From positions 6,871 to 49,248 of the forward strand of contig DBMM01000101.1 of NCBI GenBank assembly GCA_002298925.1: a DNA stretch of 42,378 bases, in the 5' to 3' direction. Numbering within the stretch: position 1 is the first letter of the stretch; every line of letters begins with the position of its first letter. The notes under the pieces were generated by a model, which saw nothing but the letters and a program-made list of their open reading frames with translations, had not been told where the DNA came from and did not search any database. Positions 30,956 through 41,300 of the stretch are shown one piece after another. The translations under genes were made by a program, and so were the position numbers. Origin of the DNA: Geobacter sp. UBA698 (GTDB lineage: Bacteria > Desulfobacterota > Desulfuromonadia > Geobacterales > Pseudopelobacteraceae).

Positions 30956-33900
30956 TTAAAGCCTTATAACTCCCGGGCCGCTGATACCGCTACGCCCGGA
31001 GCTACCAGCCTCTACCTGAATTTGTGTGCCGATGCGCTCTTTGAGTGCAGGGACATGAGATATGATGCCGATCAATTTTCCGTCCTGCTGTAGTCCGGAA
31101 AGGGTTTCAAGGGCGGTTTCCAGGGCATCTTCGTCAAGGGTACCGAAGCCTTCGTCGAGAAACAACGAATCAACACGCACGTTGCGACTTGCCATACTTG
31201 AAAGACCGAGGGACAGGGCAAGGCTGGCGATGAAACTTTCACCGCCGGAAAGATTCTTGGTGGAACGGATCTCCCCGGCCTGGTAGTTGTCGATGACGTT
31301 CAGTTCCAAAGGTTCGCTGTTGTCGCGCACCAGAATATAGCGGTCACTCATCTTCTGCAGCTGACGGTTGGCGTGGGCAACCATCAATTCGAACGTAAGT
31401 CCCTGGGCAAAATTTCGGAACCGTTTTCCGTCGCTGGAGCCAATTAGGCTGTGCAGACGCTCCCAGCGGTCACACTCCTTCTTCTGTATCTCTATTGCCA
31501 GAAGCCGGCTCTGATGGCGCTGCAGCTGTTCGGCGTGCTGCTGCAGTTTTAGATCAATCGCACCCAGTGCTTTCTGCAACTCAATCAACTGCCCAGCTAC
31601 CGAGGCGTTCTCTTCTCGAATCAGTTCAAGAGGCTTGTCGGTTAGATTTTTATTAAGCTCCGCCCCCAAAGCCTCCGTACGATCCTGTTGACGGGTCTGG
31701 ATCGCGGTTTCATCCTTCCGCAGAGTTTCAGCCATCTGCGTGAGTGCATCGAAACGCTCCTGCGGCAGACACGACTGCAAGAAAGCTGTTTCATCTGCAA
31801 AGCCGGCTTCGACCAGACGCTGGGTAATGGCCTTTTCCAGTTCAGAGAGCTGCGTGCCTCTCTGGTCAATGGAGACCTTCAGTCGTTCAATCTGCTGGCT
31901 TAAACCGTCAAGTTCGGCCTGGAGTCGATTTTTTTCCTGCAAAGTCGCTTCACGTCGCTCACTAGCCTGTCGAAGCGTATCGGCCAGTCGTTTTTCCTCG
32001 ATATCTGGATCGCGCTCTCCATACGTTTCCTGACGCTGCTTGATCAGTGCATCCCGCTGATCAGCTCTTCCACTCAGCAGTTGTTCCTTCTCGTTAAGCG
32101 TCTTTTCAGATTCTGTCAGCAGTGCCTGCTGCTTCTCTTTTTCCGCAGCAAAACCGGCGCGTTCTTTTTCCAATAGCTCCCTGGCCTGCAACCGCTCAAC
32201 ATATATGTTGCGGCGTGCGGTCAACAGGGACAGCAGCTCATCCGCCTTGTCCGAAACAATCCCAAAACAGCCATACACAGAGACTGCGCTCTCAACGTCA
32301 TCCAACACCCGGTCAAGATCATTGTGCAAGGCTGTAAATTCGCCCTCCAGACGCGTACGTTCCAACAGCGCAGCCTCTTGTCCCAAACGGGCAGATAATT
32401 GCGCCTTATCGAGTTCTGCGAGCTTCTCTTTGAGCTTGTTAAGTACTGCTTGGGCATTGCGTTCTTCTAGTTCCTTTTGTCCGCCCTCCAGGATGATGCC
32501 GCGCAGGTTGGTTAATTGCCCCTGACACACATTATATTCGTGTTGAATGACATCCAACCACGTATCACCGACACTCACGCCCAGTTCGGTAAAGCCGGTT
32601 GTGCAGAATGTCTCGTCGTTTGCCTTCCGATCTTGAAGCTCGTTCTGATCCTGTCTGGCTTGTTGCAGATCTTTTACAACAGCGACCAGTTCCATTTTGA
32701 TATCGGAAAGATGGTCCCGCACCTTTTTCGACTCAGCTAGAGCTAGTTCCAACTCCTTCTGAGCCTCGTCCAGCTGTGGAATATTACCGACGGCATAGGG
32801 ATGTTCAGATGCTCCGCAGAGTGGACAAGGTACCCCATCCACAAGCTGCTTACGCTCATCTTCCAGGCTGCGCACCCGGCTGACTAATACGACGTTAGCT
32901 TGCAACTGACGGGCAACCTGATCACGCAGCTCACATTCCTTGGCCAGCGATTCGTCCTGCTGTCCAAGCGCGTGCCGCTTCTGTTCAAGCGATTCGCACC
33001 GCAGTTGCAGCTCTGCCAACTTTGGCTTGACCTCTTCCATCCGTTTCAGTGTTTCCAGAATCGTTCCCAAGCGATTATGACGGGTCGTAAGCGTCTCTGC
33101 TTCATCACGCAAAACGGAAAGTTCACGTCCCTGCAACAGGGCTAAGTTTGCAGCACGTATCTCCCCCAGCCGATTTTCAGACACCGTGACAGCTTGCAGC
33201 ACCTCTTGCCACCCGCTCTCTGCCTGGCTGTGCGTGAGAGTAGCGGTCTCTATTAGGGCTGCCTGCCGCTCCTGTTTGGCCTGAGTATCGCGGCACTGTT
33301 TATCCAGCGTTTTGAGAGCCTTCAACTGCTGTTCGATTCCTGCCAGCGCCTCGGCTAATCCCGAATCAGCCTGATGTTCGCCCAGAAAGATCGTGATGCC
33401 ATGCAATTCCACATCAGATGCGATCACGTGCTGATCGCATTTTGTTATCGCCAGGCGATACTCGCTGTTCTGATTTTTTATTTGTTCGATTTCGACAGCC
33501 AGACTTTGTAGTTGCGCTTGAGCCTCGCCCAGCTTTACGTCAAGCTCCCGCGTTATACGGATCAGTTCCGCCTCGTGTGTTTGAGCGATTCGGGCGCTTG
33601 CAAGAGCGGTCTCGGCCTGTATTAATGTATCATCGGCTTTCTGGCAGTCAATCTGAAGCTGGGGAAGTCGTACTGCGGCAGTCGCTAGTTCTTCTTGTTC
33701 ACCCGCCTGCTGGGTTCGAATCGAAAGGATATGGGCATAGTCGCCGCCAAGCGCCAGTGCACGACCGGCCAGCGCCAGCCGTTCCAACTCCGGTGCAGCC
33801 GCCTGCTTGCGCGTCTCAAAGGCAAGTCGGTCCTGATTGAGTTGCAGGAGTTCACCCTCAAGAGACGCTATCCGCTCCCGCCAGGACAGGGCTTCGCGGA

Positions 33901-34624
33901 GTATCCGGGCATCATCGGTCAGCTTGCTTTCTATACGTTGCAGCTCAGACTTTTCAAGATGTAGAGCCTCCTCTTCCGCCGGAGACAACAGATGAATGCC
34001 ACCAAGATCGGTGCGCATATCTCCTAACCGTTTACGCTCTTCCGAGGTGCGCTCATGGACCTTGATGGAAATCCGGCTGTAGATCGCGGTGCCGGTAATC
34101 TGCTCCAGGATCGGGGCACGCTCGTCGGGTCGGGCCTGCAAAAAGGCAGCGAAGCCCCCCTGTGCCAGCAGCATCGAACGGGTGAAACGGTCAAAATCCA
34201 TACCGGTAACTTCTTCAACCTTGCCAGCTACGGCTTTCAGCTTTGATTCGAGGATCATCTTGCTTTCTGCCTCGACGATCTCATGTTTAGGTGACTGCAA
34301 TTGGCCGTCTGCCAGCTTGCGTGAGCGGTGTTGGCTCCAGTGGCAACGAAAGCGTCCTTTGGCCGTTTCAAATTCAATCTCGGCAAAACATTCGCCGGTC
34401 TGTCGCGACATGATTTCGTTTTCGCTCTGGGTGATCCTGCTGAGGCGAGGGGTTTGACCGTAGAGTGCGAGGCAGATAGCATCAAGAATGGTCGTCTTGC
34501 CGGCGCCGGTCGGCCCGGTAATAGCAAAGATACCGCTGGAGACATAGTCAGGATGGGTAAAATCAATTTTCCAATCGCCGGCCAGAGAATTCAGATTTCT
34601 AAAATGCAGACTGAGAATCTTCAT
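30956..34624 (-). CDS. sbcC: SbcC, Rad50-like ATPase subunit of the SbcCD nuclease
   Basis: A 1222-residue Rad50/SMC-like ATPase. Walker A is GPTGAGKTT (residues 37-45) in the N-terminal lobe, with the Q-loop region SMLLAQGGFAAFLQ. Long coiled coils (~190-590 and ~620-1050) flank a zinc hook CPLC at Cys600 and Cys603. The C-terminal lobe has signature NLSGGESF near 1122 and Walker B SLFLDEGFGTLD near 1152. With SbcD it processes DNA ends, hairpins and protein-blocked breaks in the cytoplasm. The ATG overlaps the sbcD stop in an ATGA (34621-34624), so the two are co-translated. The C-terminus adds a Gly/Ser-rich tail. Length and domains are normal for the family. Its position at the end of a defence-like operon suggests that this copy acts against foreign DNA or repairs damage made by its neighbours, which is inference. 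Confidence 0.93.
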   Translation of the reverse strand: MKILSLHFRNLNSLAGDWKIDFTHPDYVSSGIFAITGPTGAGKTTILDAICLALYGQTPRLSRITQSENEIMSRQTGECFAEIEFETAKGRFRCHWSQHRSRKLADGQLQSPKHEIVEAESKMILESKLKAVAGKVEEVTGMDFDRFTRSMLLAQGGFAAFLQARPDERAPILEQITGTAIYSRISIKVHERTSEERKRLGDMRTDLGGIHLLSPAEEEALHLEKSELQRIESKLTDDARILREALSWRERIASLEGELLQLNQDRLAFETRKQAAAPELERLALAGRALALGGDYAHILSIRTQQAGEQEELATAAVRLPQLQIDCQKADDTLIQAETALASARIAQTHEAELIRITRELDVKLGEAQAQLQSLAVEIEQIKNQNSEYRLAITKCDQHVIASDVELHGITIFLGEHQADSGLAEALAGIEQQLKALKTLDKQCRDTQAKQERQAALIETATLTHSQAESGWQEVLQAVTVSENRLGEIRAANLALLQGRELSVLRDEAETLTTRHNRLGTILETLKRMEEVKPKLAELQLRCESLEQKRHALGQQDESLAKECELRDQVARQLQANVVLVSRVRSLEDERKQLVDGVPCPLCGASEHPYAVGNIPQLDEAQKELELALAESKKVRDHLSDIKMELVAVVKDLQQARQDQNELQDRKANDETFCTTGFTELGVSVGDTWLDVIQHEYNVCQGQLTNLRGIILEGGQKELEERNAQAVLNKLKEKLAELDKAQLSARLGQEAALLERTRLEGEFTALHNDLDRVLDDVESAVSVYGCFGIVSDKADELLSLLTARRNIYVERLQARELLEKERAGFAAEKEKQQALLTESEKTLNEKEQLLSGRADQRDALIKQRQETYGERDPDIEEKRLADTLRQASERREATLQEKNRLQAELDGLSQQIERLKVSIDQRGTQLSELEKAITQRLVEAGFADETAFLQSCLPQERFDALTQMAETLRKDETAIQTRQQDRTEALGAELNKNLTDKPLELIREENASVAGQLIELQKALGAIDLKLQQHAEQLQRHQSRLLAIEIQKKECDRWERLHSLIGSSDGKRFRNFAQGLTFELMVAHANRQLQKMSDRYILVRDNSEPLELNVIDNYQAGEIRSTKNLSGGESFIASLALSLGLSSMASRNVRVDSLFLDEGFGTLDEDALETALETLSGLQQDGKLIGIISHVPALKERIGTQIQVEAGSSGRSGISGPGVIRL

Positions 34625-35853
34625 GGTTCTCCCAGACTGACTTCTTCGTGCAATGCTGCAACTGTCTCGCGAAATACGGTGACCAGTTCAGCCTGTTGTT
34701 CCTGCGGCACCTCATGTGCAGCCAGGCAACGGGCAAAGACATCATCAACGGTGAGATCATCAAGAGTCTCTTCTGTTGCCATCCGGCTCAAGGTCCTTTG
34801 CACCAATTGCATGTTCTTTGCCCGCAGGATTTCAAGTGCAGTTCCGTCGATCAGCTCCCGCAACCTTTCCTGCAGATCACCAATGACCTCGTCTCCTTCA
34901 TAGATAACCTCCAACCAAACCGGAGAAGCAGCCTTTTTCAGCTCTGCAATTCGCTCAGTGATGCACTTCCAGTCGCCGCGCACGGTTGCCAATGACTGAA
35001 AGCAAGGCACAGGAATTTCCTGCACCGTAACGCCTTCAGTGCCTGCATTAACGGTCACTACGACCTTGCGTTGCCCGGCCTCACCGAAACTCATCGGAAC
35101 TGGTGCCCCTGAATAGCGACGAAAATCCGAGCCACTTACCCGCTGCGCCAGGTGCAGATGCCCAAGGGCCAGGTAGTCAAAGCAATCAGGAAAGATGTCG
35201 GCTCGCACTTGCCCAAGAGTGCCTACATACAGATCCCGCACTCCATCGCCTTCTACGGTCTGGCCGCCGCTGGTGAAAAGATGCCCCATGGCTAGGATGG
35301 GGAGATTCCCCCCCAGCACCAGGCGTTTGGCCACGGCCGCTTCGCCCACCTGCCGGTAGTGGTCGCGGATACCCTCCACCAGTTTACGACCTTTGTCCTC
35401 AAAGGTTTCGCCAGCTTCAGCACGGCGGATATCGCGGTCACGCAGATAGGGAACGGCGCAGACAATCAGCTCAGGTTTGCCGTCAACATCATTCAGCACC
35501 ACCAGTTCATCTTCAGTCGCCTCAGCCATGCAGCCGACAACGTGAACGCTGAGGAAGCGCAAAACCTCACGGGGGGCATTCAGAAGAGAGGGAGAATCGT
35601 GGTTGCCCGCCGTGACCACCACGTGTCGACAACCCGCGCCCGCCACGCGGCACAGAAAACGGTAATAGAGCTCCAGCGCCCGATTGCTGGGCGTGCCGTT
35701 GTCGAAGACATCACCGGCCACCAGCAGCGCCTCGACCCCTTCGGTCTCTATACAGCCGATCAGCCAGTCAAGAAACTGCCCGAATTCATCGTAACGCTTG
35801 CGGCCATACAACGCCCTCCCTATATGCCAGTCAGATGTATGTAGGATTTTCAT
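34621..35853 (-). CDS. sbcD: SbcD, Mre11-like exonuclease subunit
   Basis: A 410-residue calcineurin-like phosphoesterase, the nuclease partner of SbcC. The metal-binding motifs are all visible: DWH in MKILHTSDWHIGRALYG, GDVFDN, GNHDSPS, GHLFTSGG and GHLHLAQ. It should be a Mn-dependent 3'-5' exonuclease and hairpin endonuclease driven by SbcC ATP hydrolysis. The start is ATG at 35853: a longer frame to 35922 would add 23 residues that overlap the preceding gene and lack family similarity. It begins one base after the anticodon-nuclease stop (TGA-A-ATG) without its own strong ribosome site, so translation depends on read-on from that gene. It overlaps sbcC by four bases. Confidence 0.93.
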   Translation of the reverse strand: MKILHTSDWHIGRALYGRKRYDEFGQFLDWLIGCIETEGVEALLVAGDVFDNGTPSNRALELYYRFLCRVAGAGCRHVVVTAGNHDSPSLLNAPREVLRFLSVHVVGCMAEATEDELVVLNDVDGKPELIVCAVPYLRDRDIRRAEAGETFEDKGRKLVEGIRDHYRQVGEAAVAKRLVLGGNLPILAMGHLFTSGGQTVEGDGVRDLYVGTLGQVRADIFPDCFDYLALGHLHLAQRVSGSDFRRYSGAPVPMSFGEAGQRKVVVTVNAGTEGVTVQEIPVPCFQSLATVRGDWKCITERIAELKKAASPVWLEVIYEGDEVIGDLQERLRELIDGTALEILRAKNMQLVQRTLSRMATEETLDDLTVDDVFARCLAAHEVPQEQQAELVTVFRETVAALHEEVSLGEP

Positions 35854-35854
35854 T

Positions 35855-38254
35855 TCAAGCCAATCCCTGAAAATCAGGAACCACTTCCGAAGTGACCTCC
35901 CCAATACTTTCCAACAAGGCACAGTATTGGTCTGGGTCTTTCTCTTTTATTTTATTCAAGATAAACTGAGCAGTTTTTTTCATTTCAGGTACATCAATCG
36001 GGATAATACTCCGTTCAAACACACCCGCTAGATGTGAATACTCATTACATATTCTTTCTGTTAGCACAGATGAAAGAGTATCTTCCCCAAAAAAGCGAGC
36101 GAGCTTGCTTTCATCCTTTTCTTTTGCATTTGGATATTTGTAATAAAGAAAAGCTTCAAGGAATTTTCGAGCATTGTTACCATAATTGTAAAAGCAGTCA
36201 TAATCACTTTCACCATAACTGGTTTCAACATTTGCGCATTTGTATATTTGATGAAACAAATAATTAAACTCTGTCACATAAGTCTTTAGATATTTCGGCA
36301 TAGACTTAATTTGACTTCCAGAACTAGCTCTTTCAAAAACAAAATATCTTCGCTCTAAATGATTGCCATTCATATCTTTTGGTAAGATCCGTTTTAAATA
36401 TTTCAAGAAATCAAGACTGTGCGTAGAAATAAATAATTGCTTGAACTTGCCATCCTTCACAATTTCACTATTTATTAGGCTGAATACAAAAAAGACATGA
36501 TTCCCATCCAAGCTTGAAATTGGGTCATCAATCCAAATAATCGGATTATTGTTCTTTGTTTCCACATCATTCAACTTAGCCATAAAGTAGCAGAAGGCGA
36601 CAAGGCTACACTCGCCTTCACTCAAATGATGGGCTTTTTCTCCATTGCGGATTACTTCAAAGCGATAACCTTTTTCATTTTCTTCAGCTTTTAAAGACAA
36701 TGCGTCATGACCAAAAAAACCATTAAGGTAGTGATTGACTCGCTTAGCTCCTTTGCTTTCATCTTTAAGCTGAGCCTTGAGCTCTTCGATTTTCCTCTTC
36801 AATTCGTCTACCATTAACTGTGAGTTATCTCGATCTAATTTGGCCGCCGCCTCTATCAATTTCAACTTCTCAATTTTCACTAACTCATTTGAATATTTAA
36901 TGTCGACAATGAACGCGTGTACTTCATTTAGACGCAATACAGTTTTTGCTGCTTGCTGCTTTTGACTCAAGGAATTAGAAAAGTCATTGGACTTCGTTCT
37001 TAGTGCATCATATTCATTACGTATATTTTCCAGCTGAGAAGATATGTCTTCAATAGTCTGAAAAACAAGGGGTGTAAAAATATCACCAACACGCACCGTT
37101 AGGATATCAATGAGATGCGATAAACTTTCACCGTATTTCTTTACTTTTGTATCAGATTCAATTTTCAATCGAGCAAGCTCAGCTGTAAAAGAAGAATAAA
37201 AGTCAGTGGCAGTGAAAACAAACAACGAATCAACTCGTTTGAATTCATTATTGATTCGAGTCACTAGAGATTCAATTGAAGAACGCAAATTTTCCGATTC
37301 CTGGTTAAAGTGCTTGTCCAATTTCTCCCACAAACCTTGTGGCAATTGGCTCCCACAGAAACCACATGTATCTCTTTTTCCATCATGGAGTACCCTACCT
37401 GAACGAACCCAGCCTTGAAGTAAAACGTCATCCAACAGTTCCTGTATTGGTTCAGAAACAAGGATTTTCTTTTCTACAAGCTCTTTGGTTTCTTTAGCAA
37501 GCTGGCCGAATTTTAGGTTCAATAATGGGACTTCATGAATAAACGGCTTTGGTTCTTCTTTCAGCAATTGTTTCAGTTCATCAGCATTTTCTTCTGTAAT
37601 AGGCTGATAGCCCGCGATAGATACTTTATCAATGTCTGCTTTTAGCTTTGGAGCATTATATGTTGCTTCGCCAAAGGATTTGTTATGTTTGATTCCAGTA
37701 CCTGCTTTATTTGCCTTATCGGTAAGCTTTGCATCTAGGCTCGATTGGGCATCACGTACTGCCTTCTCAGCAGCACTAAATTCAGACCGTTTCGTTTTCA
37801 TAATTCCCAAAAAGCCAATGCCAGCATCTTCGGAGCCAAGTTCTCGCTCTTTCTCTTCAATCTCAAGTTCGAGCTTGTTATTATCATCACCCAGAATGGC
37901 AAAGGATTTGATACTTTCTTCGGAGTTGGCAATAAAACGTAGATTGTCTCTGACGAAGTCTTCGTTGAATACTCGAATGGTCCGATTGTGAGTCTTTAGG
38001 GTGCTTTGTGTAGCATTCGTTTCACCCTGTATCTCGACAATAAACTCAGGCTTGAGATATTTATCCGAAATGGTGCCTGTTTCAAGTGCTCTAAAAATAC
38101 GAGAAATTGTAGTTTTGCCGGAATAATTTCGACCATACAAAATATTTATTTTATCAAATTCGAAAACCTTATCACTGCTGTCTTTGACAGACTTATTCCA
38201 GTCAAAGTTCTCGAATACCGCCATGTTTTTTATAGACTTTATTTTTTTGATCAT
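35855..38254 (-). CDS. rloC: RloC/PrrC-type anticodon nuclease (AAA/ABC ATPase with zinc hook)
   Basis: A 799-residue ABC/Rad50-like ATPase fused to a tRNA nuclease domain. Walker A is YGRNYSGKTT (40-49), the form typical of PrrC and RloC. Coiled coils surround a zinc-hook CGFC (Cys297, Cys300), then signature LSEGECSLVAF, Walker B IIWIDDPISSLDG and H-loop STHSLDF. The C-terminal domain has RKFLE (Arg696, Glu700) and NEYSH (His741), matching the Arg-Glu-His catalytic triad of PrrC/RloC anticodon nucleases. A zinc hook separates RloC from PrrC. RloC is reported to excise the wobble nucleotide of tRNA after DNA damage or phage infection, stopping translation. The gene is strikingly AT-rich beside its GC-rich neighbours, so it was probably acquired. 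No intact type I restriction system, the usual silencing partner of PrrC, is in the window. It is followed after one base by sbcD. Confidence 0.82.
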   Translation of the reverse strand: MIKKIKSIKNMAVFENFDWNKSVKDSSDKVFEFDKINILYGRNYSGKTTISRIFRALETGTISDKYLKPEFIVEIQGETNATQSTLKTHNRTIRVFNEDFVRDNLRFIANSEESIKSFAILGDDNNKLELEIEEKERELGSEDAGIGFLGIMKTKRSEFSAAEKAVRDAQSSLDAKLTDKANKAGTGIKHNKSFGEATYNAPKLKADIDKVSIAGYQPITEENADELKQLLKEEPKPFIHEVPLLNLKFGQLAKETKELVEKKILVSEPIQELLDDVLLQGWVRSGRVLHDGKRDTCGFCGSQLPQGLWEKLDKHFNQESENLRSSIESLVTRINNEFKRVDSLFVFTATDFYSSFTAELARLKIESDTKVKKYGESLSHLIDILTVRVGDIFTPLVFQTIEDISSQLENIRNEYDALRTKSNDFSNSLSQKQQAAKTVLRLNEVHAFIVDIKYSNELVKIEKLKLIEAAAKLDRDNSQLMVDELKRKIEELKAQLKDESKGAKRVNHYLNGFFGHDALSLKAEENEKGYRFEVIRNGEKAHHLSEGECSLVAFCYFMAKLNDVETKNNNPIIWIDDPISSLDGNHVFFVFSLINSEIVKDGKFKQLFISTHSLDFLKYLKRILPKDMNGNHLERRYFVFERASSGSQIKSMPKYLKTYVTEFNYLFHQIYKCANVETSYGESDYDCFYNYGNNARKFLEAFLYYKYPNAKEKDESKLARFFGEDTLSSVLTERICNEYSHLAGVFERSIIPIDVPEMKKTAQFILNKIKEKDPDQYCALLESIGEVTSEVVPDFQGLA

Positions 38255-38259
38255 CTAAG

Positions 38260-38272
38260 AAAGGTCTCCTTT
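38260..38272 (-). promoter_or_regulatory. ribosome site of rloC inside a small inverted repeat
   Basis: The rloC Shine-Dalgarno AAAGGAG lies in AAAGG-AGA-CCTTT on the minus strand, a perfect 5-bp inverted repeat with a 3-base loop, 6 bases before the ATG. If it folds it would mask the ribosome site, which could keep synthesis of a toxic nuclease low. The stem has only two G-C pairs, so the effect may be small. Confidence 0.35.
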
Positions 38273-38331
38273 ATTGAAGTAGCGTGAAAAATTGACAAAG
38301 CTACTATGTCGTTCCTGCACCTCTTCAAACT

Positions 38332-41300
38332 TCACCCCAAATAAACAATAACCCCGCCTTCCTCCTTCGCCCCGCCCTTCTTCACCAAAAGCCCAATCCC
38401 ACTTCTCATCGACTTATCGACCGCCGGTCCGGTCCTCTGATAACCAAGTAACCGGGCAGTCTCCCGCACCAAATCCGTGATCGGCAAACTCACATTCTGT
38501 TCAAGGACGTGCAAAGCAGCATTGGCAACTTCCTGCGGAGGAAGGCATCCTGCATCTCTTTTCGAGTTTTCATTCTCACCTGTGATGCGGAACAGTGAAA
38601 AGGTTTTTGGATCCTGGCTGGGTATCCACAGAAAAGCCCCATCAGTTTCACGAATAATCTTAACATTCGTTTTTCCGGTTAATCCCTCAATACGCTTCAC
38701 TGTCCGTGAAGTGATTCTTCCCACACCCCAGTGCTCGGCAACCCGGCGTGTAACGATGTCAATACTGACAGGACCTTCCTTGCTGACAACCGCCTCTATG
38801 AGCACACGGATACTGCCATCAGACTTCACATCATAAAAATCATCCGGGGTACCCCTGATTTCACCTACTGCAAAAGGCTCATAAACCAGCAACAACTGCT
38901 CATGAAATACAAGTGGCTGCGATAAAATAGTTTCGGAAACTTTCTCCTCCTGTACACTCTCAGTCACTGACGGTGCGGATGAAATCCATTGTGTCGCTGA
39001 TTCAGCAGCCGTTTCCGGTTGATGACTTATCTTGAGGGCCGCTTCAATAGCCACCTCGATCCGGGCAAGTTCCTCGGCAGGTCTCTCCCACCAGTCAGTG
39101 GACCACACCCGATGGATTGTCCAGCCAAGCCCTATCAGAATGTTTTCCCGCAACTTATCCCTGTCCCTGGCGTTCTTGGAGCGGTGGTAGTTTGCACCAT
39201 CGCATTCTATCCCCAGCAGGTAACGACCCTGCCGGTCCGGATCGATAATACCCAGGTCGATTCGATACCCGGAACAGCCTACCTGCGGATGCACGATATG
39301 TCCTTTTTCCCGCAAAGCATCACAGATTTGAATCTCGAAGGGAGATTCACATTCTCCCTCAGGTTCGGCGGAACGTCGTTCGGCAATGGCTACCGGGCCA
39401 CGTTCAGCATAATCGAGGAAACATTTGAGATCAGCCACACCTTGCGAGCGGGTTTTCGAGAGATCGATATGTTCAGCGCGGAGGGTTGAAAAGACGATCA
39501 CTTCCCGACGCGCTCTGGTGATGGCTACATTGAGCCGACGTTCGCCGCCATCGCGGTTCATCGGGCCAAAGTTCATGGAGACCTTTCTTGCTGCATCTGG
39601 GCCGTAACAGATGGAAAACAGGATAACATCCCGCTCATCACCCTGGACGTTTTCCAGGTTCTTGATGAAAACTGGCTCAACCGTTCCGTCGGCGAAGTAT
39701 GGTTCGATCTCCGGGTTCAGTCGACGGGTCTCCTCAAGTAGATCATCGATCAGCTGTTGCTGGGCTTGGCTGAAGGTTACAATGCCTATGCTGAACTTGG
39801 ATTGAATTGGATCGAGCAACCTGCGTAAAACCTCGCTCACGACTGCGGTGGCCTCGGCCTTGTTGGTCCTGCTCTTACCCTTGTCATATTCACCTTTAAC
39901 ATGGTGAAACGATACTCCCAGTTCCTGATGAGGCGATGGAAATGTGAGTAGACGGTTACCGTAATAATGGTAATTACTGAAGGCGATCAAGCTTTCATGG
40001 CGGCTGCGGTAATGCCAGTCAAGATGTCTCTCGGGAAGCTGGGCAGCAATACAGTCGTCAAGGATGCTTTCCAGATCATCCACAATGTTGTCATCCGCGT
40101 CTTCACCATCCCCGCTATCCGCTCGTGAAAAGAAATTGGTAGGCGGCAGCTGTTTCGGATCGCCGACAATGATCGCTTCTTTACCGCGGGCAATGGCTCC
40201 AACGGCGTCCCATACGGGGATCTGCGAGGCCTCGTCGAAAATAACCATATCGAATACTGAATGGCTTGGATCAAGGTATTGGGCGACGGAAATTGGACTC
40301 ATCAGCAGGCAGGGCTTCAGCCGGGGAAGTAAGTTGGGAATCTTCTGGATCAGAGCACGAACCGGCATGTGCCCAACCTTTCGTTGCAATTGGCGGCGAA
40401 GAAGTCCCATCTCGGAGTTAGGGTTGTCCGCCTGTCCCTTGGGTAGCTTTGCGGCAACGCGAGCCCGGATCTCTTTTTGAGTTAAATGGGTGTACTTGGC
40501 GTCTATTTTCTTGAACTCCCGAATCTTGTCCTCGAAAGCGATACTAAAGAACCCACAAAGAGCTGGTTCTGCACCGATAATTGCATCGCACCACCACTGG
40601 TAGTAGCCCCTAGTAAATGTTTTCTGAAGCTTCTCAGTCGGCAAGCCTTGTGTTTCATAGGCGTTGATCAGCGGCGTCAGATTGAGGGCAAGCGCATCTC
40701 TGCGGACCAGTCGCCAGTAGCACAATGCTTTCAAGCCATTCAAATTCTCCTGCCATAGACTGCATTGTTTTTGGATATCTGAGAGATAGTCGATAACAGT
40801 CGTTGATCCCCATGCGCTTTGTGAATCGAGTACCAGCAGTGATGTCAGGGCATTCTCTACTTTTTTGAAATGCTCATATGTTTCATTATAAGCTTGGAAG
40901 CGTTGTCCGATCGGATTTTCACTTTTGAGCTGTTCATTTCCCTCGGCAATCAGCTGCGCCCATTTGCTGCGGTATTGGATGGCACGTTCAAAGTCGATTC
41001 CTGCCACGCTGGATGCAACCTTACGTAAGGACTCCGTTCGATCGATATAGTCACCAACGACGTTCCAATCAGCCTCGCCACTTTGCCAATAGACGCCCAA
41101 TATCTCTTCGGCACTGGTAGCAGCGTGCTTGATAAATTGCTCTTCCTGCCTTAAGGCCAGCGCCTGATCAAGTTCGGCGGAGATCTCTGCATTCTGGAGG
41201 GCATAGTCCGGGCGGGCGACGGTGGCAAGAATCTGGCGCACTTTGCGGCTACCGAGCCAGCGAGGCAAGAACCACGATTTTTGGGCAGCTGACCATTGCT

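Noticed and set aside
30910..30960. Sixteen-codon frame FKSGGKLSLILQLNAD after sbcC as the end of a lost gene
   Set aside because: A stop lies two codons upstream, the frame overlaps the sbcC end, and the similarity is an impression only.
38270..38298. Promoter for rloC (TTGTCA-17-AATAAA)
   Set aside because: The -10 would overlap the Shine-Dalgarno, so transcripts would start without it.
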